Below, piece by piece: positions 44,421 through 56,884 of a stretch of DNA of 64,000 bases (within the stretch, counting starts at the first letter, position 1; each line of letters starts with the position of its first letter). Source of the stretch: Ovis canadensis (Eukaryota > Chordata > Mammalia > Artiodactyla > Bovidae); NCBI RefSeq assembly GCF_042477335.2, contig NC_091264.1, positions 32,737,386 through 32,801,385 on the forward strand, given 5' to 3'. Below the pieces are notes generated by a model. That model was not told where the DNA came from and did no database searches. It was given only the letters and a program-made list of their open reading frames with translations. A program made the translations under genes and the position numbers.

Positions 44421-47300
44421 TAGGGTGGAGGCGCTGCCTCTTTAACACCCGGCCTCCTATTGGCCGAGCCGGTGTACCTGGCCTCCCTCCCTTCCTGGGC
44501 GCGTCCTCGTTTATTCCCAGAGAGAACACCTTTGCTTCACTTAAAAGGACATCCCAGATTTGCTTCCCAGGGGGAGAGCTGTGGCGGATGAAGGCTGCTC
44601 CCACCCCCGCCCCTCACCCCTGTTGGGGCCACTCCTTTGCCCGTTCCTCTCGGTCATGGTCACCTCCAGATCCTCTTGCCTTGTCTTCCTGTCTGTGTGA
44701 GCTCTCTTTGCCAGGATGTGTGTGTAATAGGGTGGGGGAGCGCCTTACACCAGACACAAGTCAGACCGGAGATGACCTGACCCCCACCTTACTTTTTAAC
44801 CCCTTAGTTGGAGTAGAGTTACTCCACCTCCCAGTATATGAGGCTGGCTGGGAAGCTGCCTTTAAACCTCTCTCCCCTCTCCGGAAGGAGCATAGAGTAA
44901 ACTTCACATGAGTTTTGAATTCCAGCTCACTCGTTCACTAGCTCTGTTGCCTTAGGCAAATGATTCAACCATTCTGAGCTTGAGCTGTCCTCCTCTGTTC
45001 AATGGAGACAATCTATATGAGTTTATGGTTGTCGTGAAGGCAGGCAAGGGCCAGAGAGGTATCTGCAGGTGGTGGCTGCCCCATATGGGATCCATGGAAG
45101 TGGTGAATTTGATGCTACCACAGAGATGTCTCTAGAAGCTGGCGCGGGTGAGAGGTGTTGGGGGCCAGGGGGCTGGGGAGGTGCCCAGTTTGGTGGCTGC
45201 TATCAGGGCCCCATCTGGGCAGGCCAGGGCATGGCTGGAGAGAAACCAGATGTTCTGAACTGGTATCAAATCCCTGATTGGACCGAGGCAAACAAAAGCC
45301 AAAGGGGTGACTGATCTTCAGGATGTGGGCAGGAGGAGTGGGCTGCCCCTGGAGTTGAGTTGTGCTCAGGGCTGGGGTTGGGGACAGCAGAGAGCAGGGG
45401 TGTAGCTGATGAGGGGTGAGGGTGGGGCTGGGGGCAGTGAAGAGGAGGGCCAGAGGGCAGAAAGGAGTACTCCTCAGCCTAAAAAAGATTTTCCTGAGAA
45501 AGAGGAAATACTCTGTCTGCCACCCCAGCCTTCACCTGTGTTGAAACTCTACCTGCTCTTTACTGCCTGGAATCTTGCCTGTGGGTAGGGAACAGGGTTG
45601 GCTGAAGTAAGAAGCTGGGGGTTTCCCTCCTTCTACCTAATAGAAAACATGAGTCTCTCACCTCCTCTGCCCACCTCCCAGAGTAGAGCCCTCTCACCGA
45701 CACCCCCCCCCACCTCCATCCTTCTAGAAAATGTGAAAACTGTTGTTCACCACTCTCCCAAGTGCCTAGGACATTGCCTGGCTGGCATGCAGGGGTCCTA
45801 GGGAAACATTTGTGGAAAGGAAGGGAGAGAGAAAGAAGCCCTCTGCCTCCTTCTGGGGTGTCTGGGTCTGCCTCTCCCTTCCCTGTGCCATCATCGGCCA
45901 GGTGTCGTGGGGGGAGGAGGGGAGGAAGGCCTTCGCAGAGGCTGGAGTTGACGCAGGGAGGGGTGGAGAGGAATTTTGGGAGGAGCAGAAAGGCCTGTCC
46001 AGGTCCTTTCTCAGAGTCCCGAGGGCTGTCCATCTCAGGCTGAGGCCTGGAGTGCTGGCTGCACCTGGGGGTTGACCCACCCCCTCAGCTCCCCTGCTGA
46101 GACTGCTGGTGGGAGATAAGGGCTGGGTTTTATCTCCCTGGCTGTGTTAGTTCAGAAGGCTTCTCAGAATGGAGGTGTTTCGTCCCCCGGCAGGACCTGA
46201 GGGGTTCTCTCCCGATACGCCCGCTGCCGCAATTTTCACTCTGGACCCTTATTCAGGAAGAGCCCATGGACAAGACCTGCCGCCTGCCTCTGAGCTAGGA
46301 CCACCTCCCACAGACCGCCTGGGCCCCCTCTGCCCTGACCCTTCTGCTGGCAAGTCTGGGCATCCGGTGAGTGCTGGCCCAGGTGGGTGAGGGTGCTGAT
46401 CCAGTTGGGCGAGGAAGCTGGTCCTCACCCAGAACGGCAGAGCTGGCTCCAGAGCTCACACCAGAGCTGGCACGTGGGGGACAGGCCCGCCCACCCCTGC
46501 CTGGCTTTCCATGCCATCCAAGGGAAAGCTGGTTCTTCTCCTAGTGCCAGGGAGCCATACTCCCCCCGCCCCCCGCCCCCCACCCCTCCTGAGCAGGGAG
46601 CAGGGAAGGGGTACGAAGTGGGGAGGCTGGGGACTGGACAGGCCTGCGCTCCTATCCCTCCATCTTGCCTCCAACTTTGCTCTCAGAAAGGGGAAGAAGC
46701 CAGGGGCCTGGGAATGAGTCAGAGAGGAACCCAGCGGCAGGGAGGGAGGGGGGAGATGGGATGTCCCCAGGGGTCAAGGAAGCGGCTGTGTCCCCATGCA
46801 CATCCTAAAGTGTTTTTCTGGAAAATGGGCCAGGAACCAGGAAACCTCTGGGCATTGGCTGGAAAGGATGGTTAAGGTGCCACCCACAGAGAGGCTGGCA
46901 TCTGGGGTGCCTGCAGAGGGGGACAGGCTCTCCAGAGCCTGCCCTAGCCATGAGCCCAAGGGCTCCTCGGGAGAGCAGAGAGATCAGACGGAGAGCCCCA
47001 GGGAGGGAGGCTGCCCTGGGTGGGAGGCAGGGCGGCCTCTCTGGCTGGCCTGGTCATCACGCCTGAGGCTGCTGCTGCTGCAGATCTGTTTGTTTTACGT
47101 CCTCCCGCCCTCCCTCTTCCCCCTTATCTCTTTTCTGTTTCCCTCCTCTTTCCCCACTTCTATCCTTGTCACTGTCCCTGACCCCTCTCATCCTCTCATG
47201 ACCCCCCTCATGCCTTTGCCTGTTTTTTTCCCTCCCTTTCTGCCATACTTCCTCCTCCTCCTTGCCTGCTCTCCACCCGCCCCTGTTTCCCTGCTCACAG
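44421..47300. other. unique 5' intron region of SLC29A1
   Basis: Almost free of young repeats; one MIR fragment lies at about 44925-45050 ('gttgccttaggcaaatgatt'). No coding exon was recognised. A pyrimidine-rich tract lies at 47096-47280. Confidence 0.4.
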
Positions 47301-47317
47301 ACAGCCTCGGCTGCTGG

Positions 47318-47327
47318 ATAAAAATAG
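47318..47327 (+). promoter_or_regulatory. SLC29A1: TATA/MEF2-like element, proximal SLC29A1 promoter
   Basis: 'ataaaaatag' stands 30-40 bp before a possible short exon ending 'gagccag/gtagcg' (47359), and about 250 bp before the ATG exon acceptor. It differs from the MEF2 consensus only at the first base. A proximal alternative promoter is possible. Confidence 0.4.
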
Positions 47328-47572
47328 CGGAGGCAGTGGCCAGGCCAGGCCGGGAGCCAGGTAGCGTCTGAGCAGGCAGTGGGGCTCAGCAGGACCGGCC
47401 CAAGGGGGTCAAAAGGAGCAGCCTTGAGAGGCAGGGCCAGGAGCGGGGCCTTCGGGACCCTACAGCCTGCCTGCTGTGTCTGCCTGGCCCTCTTCACCCA
47501 CCCACCAAGTGTCTGAAGAGGCCTGTAGGGAAGCAAGGCCACGACAGGACCTCACACTGCTTCTGCCCCCAG

Positions 47573-47655
47573 CAAGCACCGGAGGGAGGAAGCTGTCAGC
47601 CAGGCATAACCAAGAACGCCATCACCATGACAACCAGTCACCAGCCTCAGGACAG
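47573..47655 (+). CDS. SLC29A1: SLC29A1 exon with the start codon
   Basis: The acceptor 'cttctgcccccag' ends at 47572. 54 bp of 5' UTR precede ATG (47627) with context 'caccATGa'. The donor is 'gacag/gtacca'. Confidence 0.85.
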
Positions 47656-50600
47656 GTACCAGGGAGGGAGACCTGGGCTGCGGATCTAGGGGAGTGGGAG
47701 CGGGTCTCCAGCGGGGCTGGGTGCTGTATCCTTTGAAATTTGGGATTGCCACTGATGATGAGCCTTCCAACCAGGTAGCTACGAGCCACGTTTGCATCAG
47801 AGGGCCCTGCTTGTCGTGGCTGGGTGCTGAGAGCGGTGTCTCCCGGGAGGCCCAGTGAGATGGTGGCGGCCCCTCCCTGGCCTGTTGGAGTTTCCAGTGT
47901 TGCTCTTCGGCAGCTTCCGGCTCCTCGGGCCAGCACCGTGGGGAGACATTTGGCAGCACCCCTCATTCCCAGGCTGGCCAGCCGACAGAGTTGGCCTCAG
48001 CCTCAGATGACTTTGGCCTGCCCTGGTCCTCGCTCTGACCTCCCTCTCACTTCCCCACCTCCGGAGCCTAGGACTTCCCTCCAGTTAGACCCATAGCTAT
48101 GGCAATGCGTGTGTGTTCTGGGTGAAGAGACCGTAGCTGGTTTCAAGTTCTTCCAGGAGTCTAGACCCCAAGAAAGTTGATGAAGCCGTGCCTGGTGCCC
48201 AAAATATCTTTCTATCGCAGTCCCACAGCCGCATCCCCTGCTCACCCCGGCCTTCTGTGCTGAAGGTCACTGCTGGCGGTGGGATCTTAGGCACTTAGCT
48301 TTATCTTTCTGGGACAGCCTCCCACTTGTAAAGCAGAGGTGAGGTTTACTTGGATGGGAGGGAATTTAAGGAGACAGTAAGTACAGGCCCTAGAGGTTGT
48401 TTGGTTGGATCCTTCCTGGTGTCCTTCGTTCCAAGGCTGCCTGCCCCCCAATCCTAGCACCCCCATTCTGGTGGCAGCCCTCTGTGAACTCCTCTGCCTT
48501 CTCCAGTGGCCCCACACTGGGTCTCTATTTTATGGGACCTTGGCTGGGAGTTGCTCCCTTCATTTGGGCCTCTGAATCCAGGCCTTACCTCTCTTCCTCA
48601 GGGTGGGGACTATAGGAGGGAGGTGGGAGGGGGCTGCAGTTGTCAGGACTCAGACCTGCCCACCTGGGATGCCCACCCAGGCCCCCGCCCTGTGGGGCCA
48701 GGCCCTGCTCAGTCTCCTCATTGCCCTGGGCTTGTCCCTGCCAGCTCTGTGAAGACCGCAGGTGTGGACAGTGGGGAAAGTATAGCAGACACATTTGGGG
48801 ACCACAGGGCTGCCTGGGAGAAGCTGTCCCATCCCAGACAGGCCCCGAGATGTAGGGCTTGGGGCAAGTGAGTGTCCTGACCCAGGCTGGGAGGCTGTTA
48901 TTTACACTCTGGAGCCCAGATGACGTCTCGTGGCCCATCCCTCCCGGCCTCCTATGTGGTGTAGCCTACAAAGCTGGTTCTGTGTGAGCCAGGAAAAAAC
49001 AGCTCCCTCGCTTCTCAGCTGTCCCAGGACACCCGCATCCCTGTCCTCCTAGATCCAGAATGGTCTGGGAGTTTCCTGACCTCAGATTCCTCTTTGGAAA
49101 GCCGCACGGCCCTGCCCAAACAGTGTAATCACTTCCAGCCTGCCCAGCGGGGGTAGAAGACTTGTGTTTTGTTTTCTCACTCACCCACCCACCCCCTCAG
49201 CCTTTAGCAAGATTTCCAAAACCACCTGCGGATGTGTGGATCACATCGGTTCCCAAGCCTGCAGGGTCCCCTGAGTCTTTGGGACTGAGAACCAAGGTCC
49301 TTCTGGCCATGCTCTTCGGTCCTATGTCCCTGGTCCCCCTCCCCCTCGGGACTCATCTGTGCCCTTTCCCGCATCCTAGGCCACCTCCTCTTCTGCATGT
49401 TCTGTGCCCTGGGACAGCTGGAGAGATGGAAGAGGGTGGGGCTGCCCCAGGTTTGATTTAGGAAGGAAGGTGGGATGGTGGGTCACCTGGCCTCACTTTC
49501 CTCTCCCATCCCCAGGTACAAAGCCGTCTGGCTTATCTTCTTCGTACTGGGTCTGGGGACGCTGCTGCCCTGGAATTTCTTCATGACGGCCACTAAGGTG
49601 AGATGTGGGAATGGGCTCCCAGGGGCTCATCCACTGGGCATTTAGGGCCTGGATACGTGCTTGCAGGCACAGCGCAAAAGGTGCCAACACTCCTCTCTGC
49701 AACCCTCACAGTATTTCACAAACCGCCTGGACATGTCCCAGAATATGTCCTTGGCCCCTGCTGAAGTAAGCAAGGACATCCAGGCCTCGGCCAGCCCCCT
49801 GGCACCCTCGCCAGAGCGGACCCATCTCAGCACCATCTTTAACAATGTCATGACCTTATGTGCCATGGTGCCCCTGCTGATCTTCACCTGCCTCAACTCC
49901 TTCCTGCATCAGAGGTGAGCCCCCAGACCCCCACCCTACCCCCTCGCTGCCTCCTGCCCTCCCTGGGCTGGGCCCCTGGCTTCGCCACCCATCTCTGCCA
50001 CCGCCTCCTCTTTGACAGGATCCCCCAGTCTGTGCGGATCCTGGGCAGCCTGGTGGCCATCCTGTTGGTGTTCCTGATCACTGCCATCCTGGTGAAGGTG
50101 CCCCTACATGAGCTGTCCTTCTTCGTCATCACCATGATCAAGATCATGCTCATTAACTGTAAGCGGGGCTGGGTGCGGACCTGGGCAGAAGTCCCATGGC
50201 TGGTCAGAGAGGAATCTTTTCCTCCTCCTGGGTGGTGAGGATTCCAGAGCCTAAGCAGGGCTAGGAGTGGGAAGGAAAGGGCTGCTCAGTGTCAGGACTT
50301 ACTGGGAGTCAAGCAGGAATTGCCAAGGCCCCACGACCCACCCGGCTCCCCTCTCCCTTCTGCTGTCCACCCTGTTGCACAGCTTTCGGCGCCATCCTGC
50401 AGGGCAGCCTGTTTGGCCTGGCCGGCCTCCTGCCCGCCAGCTACACAGCCCCCATCATGAGTGGCCAGGGCCTGGCAGGCTTCTTCGCCTCCGTGGCCAT
50501 GATCTGCGCCATTGCCAGTAAGTCCTGCCGTTTGTCTGCCTATCACCCTGGTGGTTGCGGGGAGGAGGGGACAGGGTTGGCCTCTGATTGCTGACACCCT

Positions 50601-52960
50601 CTGCCCCAGGTGGCTCCAAGCTGTCGGAAAGTGCCTTTGGCTATTTTATCACAGCCTGTGGAGTTATCATTTTGACCATCATCTGTTATCTGGGCCTGCC
50701 ACGGCTGGTGAGCACTTGAACCCCAGGTTTGGAGTTCTTGGGGGGGGAGAAAGGGGTCCAGGGCTCCAGACCAAGGGGACGAAACCTGTGGGAGGGAGAA
50801 GCTCTGGAGATTCTGCTTCTGAATCCACCTTCCTTCCCTTGATAGGAATTCTACCGCTATTACCGGCAGCTCAAGCTCAAAGGGCCCGGGGAGCAGGAGA
50901 CCAAGCTGGACCTCATTAGTAAAGGTCCGAAGAACCCGAGGAAGCTGGGGTGGAGGATGGCTGCTCAGCAGGGGGGCAGCATGAGCTGTGGGCAAGAATG
51001 AGCTTCCTGTAGTGAGGGATAACACCAGTAAACAGGGCTGGGCTAGAGAAGCTGGGTGGGGCTGTGCACTGGTTTAAGGGGGTATCCACCCCCAGCTGAC
51101 CCCAGCCCTTTTGGGGATTGTGTCATTTCCCGTTGCTCTGTTCCTCCCACAACTTGAAGACCCTCTCACCACCTGTCACCCCCCAGGAGAGGAAGCAAAA
51201 CCAGGCCAAGAGGAGACCCGATTCTCGGCCCCCAGCTCTCAGCCCACCAAGGAAAGCCACTCTGTCCGCACTATCCTCAAAAGTGTATGTAGGGCTGGGG
51301 CATCCTGCCTCCTACCCCTCCCATCCCTTTTTTTCTGATCCTTTCTCACCCCATGCCCATCCCCTCCCTTTCTGGCTGGAGACTGGCCCCTTTGCTGGAT
51401 TTTCCTGCATGTATGCACGCCTGTGTGTGTATTGGGGAATCTTGGTTCTTTAATGATGCACAGCCACCACGAAGACACAGACCAGGGTCCCTTTCCTCCA
51501 GATCTTGGTCCCGGCTTTCTCCGTCTGCTTCGTCTTCACCATCACCATTGGGATATTTCCTGCCGTGACAGCTGAGGTCGAGTCCAGCATTGCGGGCACC
51601 AGCGCCTGGAGTGAGGAAACCACGGGTTCCCAGGATGGGGAAGGACAGGGGCTTGAGAGCAGGGCTAGGAGCCTGGGCGAGGGGAGCCTGGGCTGTTGCC
51701 TCCGCAGCCAGGCTCTGCTGGCCCACTCACCCTTCCCCGGCCTGGAAGCACCTTCTCCGTTTCACAGCTGGGAAACCCAAGTCCCAGGGAGAGTCAGGGT
51801 TGCTAGATCCTGCCTTTCTTGGACCCACTAACCCTCTCCTAATCTACTCTTTGTCCTCCAGAGGCCTACTTCATTCCTGTGTCCTGTTTCTTGACTTTCA
51901 ATGTCTTTGACTGGCTGGGCCGGAGCCTCACAGCCATCACCATGTGGGTAAGTGAAGGAGGGTCACCAAGCCCCTGTGAGATGGGAGAGTCCAGACTGAG
52001 ACACCCAGGGAGGGGACCAAGAAAGTATGGTGGAAAGCGGACCATGCTTTTTTTAAAAAACTGAGACATAATCTTTGTATAGTACGGTGTACAAGTTGTA
52101 GATGTACAGTTTAATGACTACACACACATAAACATACACACTCTCCTGGTGATCACCACCCAGGTCATGCTGCAGCACATGGCCAGAAGGTCTATCTACC
52201 ATGGCCACTCCCGATCAGTACCCTACAAGGGTAACTAGGCTTGGAGGTTTCAATTCAGATCCTGAGGGCCTCCGAATGGAGCCCCGGGGCCTGGCCCAGC
52301 CTGACCGTGGCGTGGCCTGGTCCCCGCAGCCTGGGAAGGACAGCTACTGGCTCCCGAGCCTGGTGCTGGCCCGGCTGGCCTTTGTGCCCCTGCTGCTGCT
52401 GTGTAACGTCCAGCCCCGCCGCAACCTGCCTGTGATCTTTGAGCACGACGCCTGGTTCATCATCTTCATGGCTGCCTTCGCCTTCTCCAACGGCTACCTT
52501 GCCAGTCTCTGCATGTGCTTCGGGCCCAAGTGAGTGGGGAGTATGGTGGCCTCAGGCAGGGCCTAGTGCTCCAGCTGGGGACCCTCAGCAGAGGGAAAGT
52601 GGGAAGCGGGAGACTCCTGATCATGGAGCTCAGGGTTTCCAGGCTGAGAGAGGAGCCCACTGGCCCTCGGGGCCCAGGCAGTGGGAGGGGAGGAGGGGCT
52701 CCCAGGGAAAGGTAGAGACAGCCTCAGTACACACCCCCTCACCAAGACGGAGAGGAAGACAAGTGGGTGAGCAGAATGAGATGCTCTGGGTGGGGCAGGG
52801 GACTGGGGTCAGGGATGTCCGAAGGTCGGCTCGCCCTCCCTCCTTTAGGAAAGTGAAGCCGGCTGAGGCGGAGACAGCTGGAGCCATCATGGCCTTCTTT
52901 CTGTCTCTGGGCCTGGCCCTGGGGGCCGTCTTCTCCTTCCTGTTCCGGGCAATCGTGTGA
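47627..52960 (+). CDS. SLC29A1: SLC29A1, equilibrative nucleoside transporter 1 (ENT1)
   Basis: ENT1 carries adenosine, other nucleosides and nucleoside drugs down their gradients across the plasma membrane. Coding exons: 47627-47655, 49516-49597, 49712-49914, 50019-50158, 50383-50517, 50610-50707, 50846-50924, 51187-51284, 51502-51610, 51862-51947, 52330-52529, 52849-52960. They total 1371 bp, giving 456 residues, the same as human ENT1. The start MTTSHQPQDRYKAVW is in the exon 47573-47655. Family marks in place: Met33 in PWNFFMTAT, the N-glycosylation site Asn48-Met-Ser in the first outer loop, Gly154 in SFGAILQG (inhibitor-sensitivity site), a large cytosolic loop (about 230-290) with KLDLISKGEE, and a C-terminal membrane segment ending SFLFRAIV. 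Eleven membrane segments are expected and hydrophobic stretches fit. All borders are AG/GT. No break was seen. Confidence 0.97.
50918..50926 (+). promoter_or_regulatory. SLC29A1: tandem splice donor in SLC29A1
   Basis: Two GT donors stand 6 bp apart: 'catta/gtaaag' at 50919 and 'gtaaag/gtccga' at 50925. The distal one gives Ser254-Lys255-Gly256; the proximal one drops Lys-Gly and makes residue 254 Arg. Frame is kept both ways. Confidence 0.65.
52045..52195 (-). mobile_element. L1 fragment in an SLC29A1 intron
   Basis: 'gagacataatctttgtatag', 'tgtacagtttaatgactaca' and 'tggtgatcaccacccaggtc' resemble a reversed old L1 3' UTR. Confidence 0.5.
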
Positions 52961-53455
52961 CCGCGGATGGACGGCAGGATGGCACCAGCTGCCTGCTCCT
53001 GCCTTCCCCTTTGGGGGTGGGCAGGGGTCCTCTGGAGGTTTTCCTGTCTAGCCATCTTCTGCTTGCTCATGGCCTGTGCTGGGCCCGGCATCCAGGCCCC
53101 GAGGAGAGAGCTCTGTGGATGAACATGGGGACACTGTGGGCTGGAGGGTCAGAGTCAAGGGAGGGGACACAGTCTCTGCTCACGCGGACCCCCCACTCTT
53201 GGCTCTGACCAATGCCTGCCCGGGCAGGGGTTCCTAGGCTCAGAGAGTTGTGTGTCTTGTCTGTCTGCCTGTACCAAGGGTGGCCGGGGGCCAGGACTGC
53301 TTGTTCTGAAGTCTGATCTGGGATTTCTGCAGTCCCCTTCTCCCCATGTGCCTCTTCCTCCCACCTCTCCATGTTCTACCCATCATGAACACTGTACATT
53401 TGCCATTATACTGCCTTTTTTTATACTCAAACCAGGGGCCTTCAAAGGCTGGTTA

Positions 53456-53461
53456 AATAAA
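53456..53461 (+). terminator. SLC29A1 poly-A signal AATAAA
   Basis: A canonical AATAAA about 495 bp after the stop, in 'ggttaaataaacttt' and followed by a T run. It sets the 3' end near 53480. Confidence 0.85.
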
Positions 53462-53489
53462 CTTTTTTTTTTTTCCTCCGTGGCTCCCT

Positions 53490-55055
53490 GTGTCCTCCAG
53501 CCATGGGTTCACACCCTGGAGAGGCTAGAGGGATGGCAGCCTGAGTCTGGGGGGATGAGCATGACCCAGATGGGCCTTGGCCAGCACTGGGCCTGGGTCC
53601 AAGGCATTAGGGATGGGGTGGGTCCTCTTTAGTCTCAGAGGCATTACAGTGCCTCCTGCTGGGGCCACAGAAGAGAGACAGGCCTGGATCCAGGACACCC
53701 AGACTGTTGGCTGAGATGGAGAATAGGCTATTTCCTTTTGCCATTTCATTCCTCCTTTTGGAGGCCTGGGGGTGGAGACAGTGCGCCATCTTTCTTTTGT
53801 TTTGAGTCGCCCCCTCCACTCTGTCCTCACCCCACAGCCTGGGGAGGGAGCTCTCTAAAAGCAGCCAGCTCCACCTCCCACCCCCACCCCACCAGCAGGA
53901 AGAGGCTGTAGCCGGAGGGTTCTGCCCTGCCTGGCACCAGGCCCTGACACTGAAGTCAAGGCAGACTTCTTGGCGAACAAGGGGCCTGTGTGTCCTCAAT
54001 GAAGCTGGGCCCCTTTCTCCTCCCAGACTCTGGCCTAGAGAGGTGTGCAGTGGCTCAGGAACGTGAGAGGACTTGGTGGAGGGGCCCACACCACCGGAGT
54101 GCCCCTTCTCAGAAAGAGCTCTTCCTGACAGGAAGTGAAACCAGAGCTCTGGCCGCCGAGCTGACACTGACCACCCGCCCCCCACCACTGCTCCCCCGTG
54201 CCCATGGCACTTGCGTCAGGGCTTTATTTCTAACAGTTTAATTGAAGGCTTCAGGCTTAAAAATGTTGGCACATTTTTAAGGGTCTTTGATTAGCTCTGA
54301 AGTCCTAACAGGAGAGTTAAGTATTATCATATGGGGAACTGGAGTCCACAATATACCCCAGGGTACACGTCAAACCAGTACACATAATCTGAGGCTGATG
54401 GGAAATAAATTGTTCCTTTCATATCAGTTTCAAAAGCAAGGGGTGCCCTGAGTCTTCGCTCGTCCCTGCAGAGCCCTTTGGTCACAAGGCTGAGAGAAAA
54501 CCGCACCCTTTCTCTGCTCCCTCTCGACAGACCCCTGGTACTCACACTGGACAGTCCTGCTGGGCTCCCTCCTCAGCACCACAGCCCTTCAGGGACCCTG
54601 TGCTTCTTCCCTGGGCCCCTTCCTGCCTCTTGCCTGGCCTTTCAGGACTCCAGCCAGGTCTACTGCAGCCCATCACACACGTGGCTGCAGCGTAATCTGA
54701 AAAGAACACTGAGTCACAGTCTGGTCTCTCCTGGAGCACGCCAGGCATTTCCTGATCCTCCACCACCAGCAGCCGCCACTTTGCACAGTTCCTTCCCCCT
54801 CTGTGCCTTTTGACACCGTGGCTTATGCTCTTATCTTACTCCAGCTACCAGTCATGCTTTTCAGGTTCAGGTTCACATCCTACGTTTTCCCTCTAAGCTC
54901 CCAGAGATACTCAGAAATGTTCACTTCCTTGCCCCTGCTTGTTCCCCCTCAGTCTTTGCAGGCCAGACTCCAGCTGTGTGGTAGGACTCAGTTCAACTCC
55001 AGCAGTGACTTGAAGGACAAACGTTTTAGATTACAGTCACATCTTTCTTCACTTT
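53490..55055. other. intergenic unique stretch downstream of SLC29A1
   Basis: No coding exon and no clear repeat recognised. Confidence 0.4.
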
Positions 55056-55059
55056 GAAG

Positions 55060-55180
55060 GAAAATTTTATTTATTTATCTGGCTGTGCTTGATCATGTGG
55101 GATCTATTTCCCTGACCAGGGATTGAACTCAGGCCCCCTGCATTGGGAATGTGGAGTCAGCCACTGGAAGTCCCCTGAGT
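55060..55180 (-). mobile_element. short tRNA-derived SINE
   Basis: 'tttatttatctggctgtgct' to 'agccactggaagtcccc'. The head is partly lost. Confidence 0.75.
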
Positions 55181-55189
55181 GAAACTGAT

Positions 55190-56495
55190 GTTTGAAGAAG
55201 ATTACTAGAATATCTTTCCCAAAACTTTTTCTAATGCAATTATCAAAAAATGTGAATCTCACTCATTTTACTAAAGACCTCACTGTTCTCACCTGAGAGC
55301 AAGGTGGTTAGAAAGCTCTGGGGGCTAGAAAACAGCTCCTGCCGGCCCAACTGCAGTGGCGGTGTCTGACCACAAGAGGGCGCTCTGCAGGCAATGCTGC
55401 CTGCGAGAGGCAGGCCTCTGGGGCCTCACCTTTCCTCTCCGCACTTTGCTTCCTGTAAGGTGGCCAAAGGCTGGGCTTGTGCCGGTCATCTCCTTCTGTG
55501 TGACATTCTGCCCCAAGCAGTGGTCTGTGCAGAGGCTGCTGTACTCCCTGAGGTGGCCGCCACAGCCCCACAGAAACTTCCCTCTTGTTTAATCTTATTT
55601 GGTGAATTGTTGGGGCTTCAAATCTTTGAAAAGTTAAAAAGCCCCAGCAAAATTAGCCATCATCCTTAAAAACAGAAGTGAACCATCAGGTATAACTGAT
55701 GGATTGGAATATACCTGTTTGTAGTCTTTGGAGTGAAGAGGGCAAGAGTAGGGTGAGGGGTAGTATGATGGAGGCAGGTGCTTGACAGGCAACCCCCCAT
55801 TACTGGGAAATTTATTCTCAGGATGTAAAACTCTTGATAGTGAATCAAAATGGATGTGAGCAGAGAAGTGCAGAGTCACCTTAAAGAGACAGCCGGGTTC
55901 TGGCCGGCAGGCCCTGCCTGAAACCCAAGTCTCGACACACACGGGAAGAGTGACACCAGGCTTGCAGGGAGGCCCGTCTGGTTTCTGGGGCAAGCCGGTA
56001 GAGAGGGTGAAGGCGAGCAGAATCCACGTTTCCCCACAACCCACCAGGAGCCTGTGTCCCACCTGGGTTCCTCTCGCTCAACTCCATCTGAACCGGCTTC
56101 CTGCGTGGGTGCCCTCGGAAGAGTCTGCTCATCAGAGCCCCACAGCCTTGGCGGTCCGGGTGGTCCCTGCCAGTGAGCCCGCCGGCGTTCTGGCTCCAGA
56201 CAGCAGGGCAAATGCTAAATGAGTCAGCAGAACCACACAAAAGCAGGGGCTTCTGCTCAGGACAGCTACCCCCTCCCTGGACCTTTGTACGGGTTGGGGA
56301 CGTGGTTCAGATTCAGAGACGAGAACTCCATCTTGGGCCTGCCAAGTACTACCAGTCACCCATCCTCTGTGGCCCAGATTCTTGTTATTTAAACGGGGTG
56401 ACGTGTACGAACTTGCTAAGGGAATTACGCGAGTCTGCGGGAGAGCCTGGGTGCGGGAGATGAGAGCACTAGAGACAGAGGTGCCAAGAGTCATT
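55190..56495. other. intergenic unique stretch before a CpG island
   Basis: No gene or repeat recognised. Confidence 0.35.
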
Positions 56496-56499
56496 AGGA

Positions 56500-56860
56500 C
56501 GACCTCTGCCTGGCGGGCTCCCTGCCCGCGTCTAAGCGACCCGCGCCTCATGCCACCACGCTGTTCGGGCACCTCCCCTGCATCTTCAGACCCGGAAAGC
56601 CTCGAGAACCAGACCTCATTTCCTTCCCCCCAGCCAAGTGCGAACGAGCACTCGAGTCCCTGCCTCGCGCGCAACCGCCGAGAACCGCCAGGGAGGGACG
56701 CGAACGAGGGCAGCCCGCGTCCTTCTCAGCCCCGCCCCGCGGCAGGGGCTGGGGGAGCGACGTCACCGTGCTGCGCGCGCCCCCTCGCGGGAGCGCGGCC
56801 TGCATCCGCGCAGCCCTTCTTCGCATCTGGCCCCTGCCAATTGTAGGGGGAGGCGGGGGC
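56500..56860. promoter_or_regulatory. orphan CpG island
   Basis: CpG-dense between 'gcgggctccctgcccgcgtc' and 'gcatccgcgcagcccttctt'. It holds a CRE-like 'gacgtcac' at about 56759-56766 and a 'cgccccctcgcgg' at about 56777, close to a CTCF-type core. No exon can be assigned, and it lies about 3 kb past the SLC29A1 end. Confidence 0.6.
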
Positions 56861-56884
56861 GGCAGACTTTACTACCCCTTAAGT

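Noticed and set aside
46796-47371. 191-codon open frame before SLC29A1
   Set aside because: It runs through a pyrimidine-rich intronic tract (Phe/Leu/Pro runs) and crosses the putative proximal promoter.
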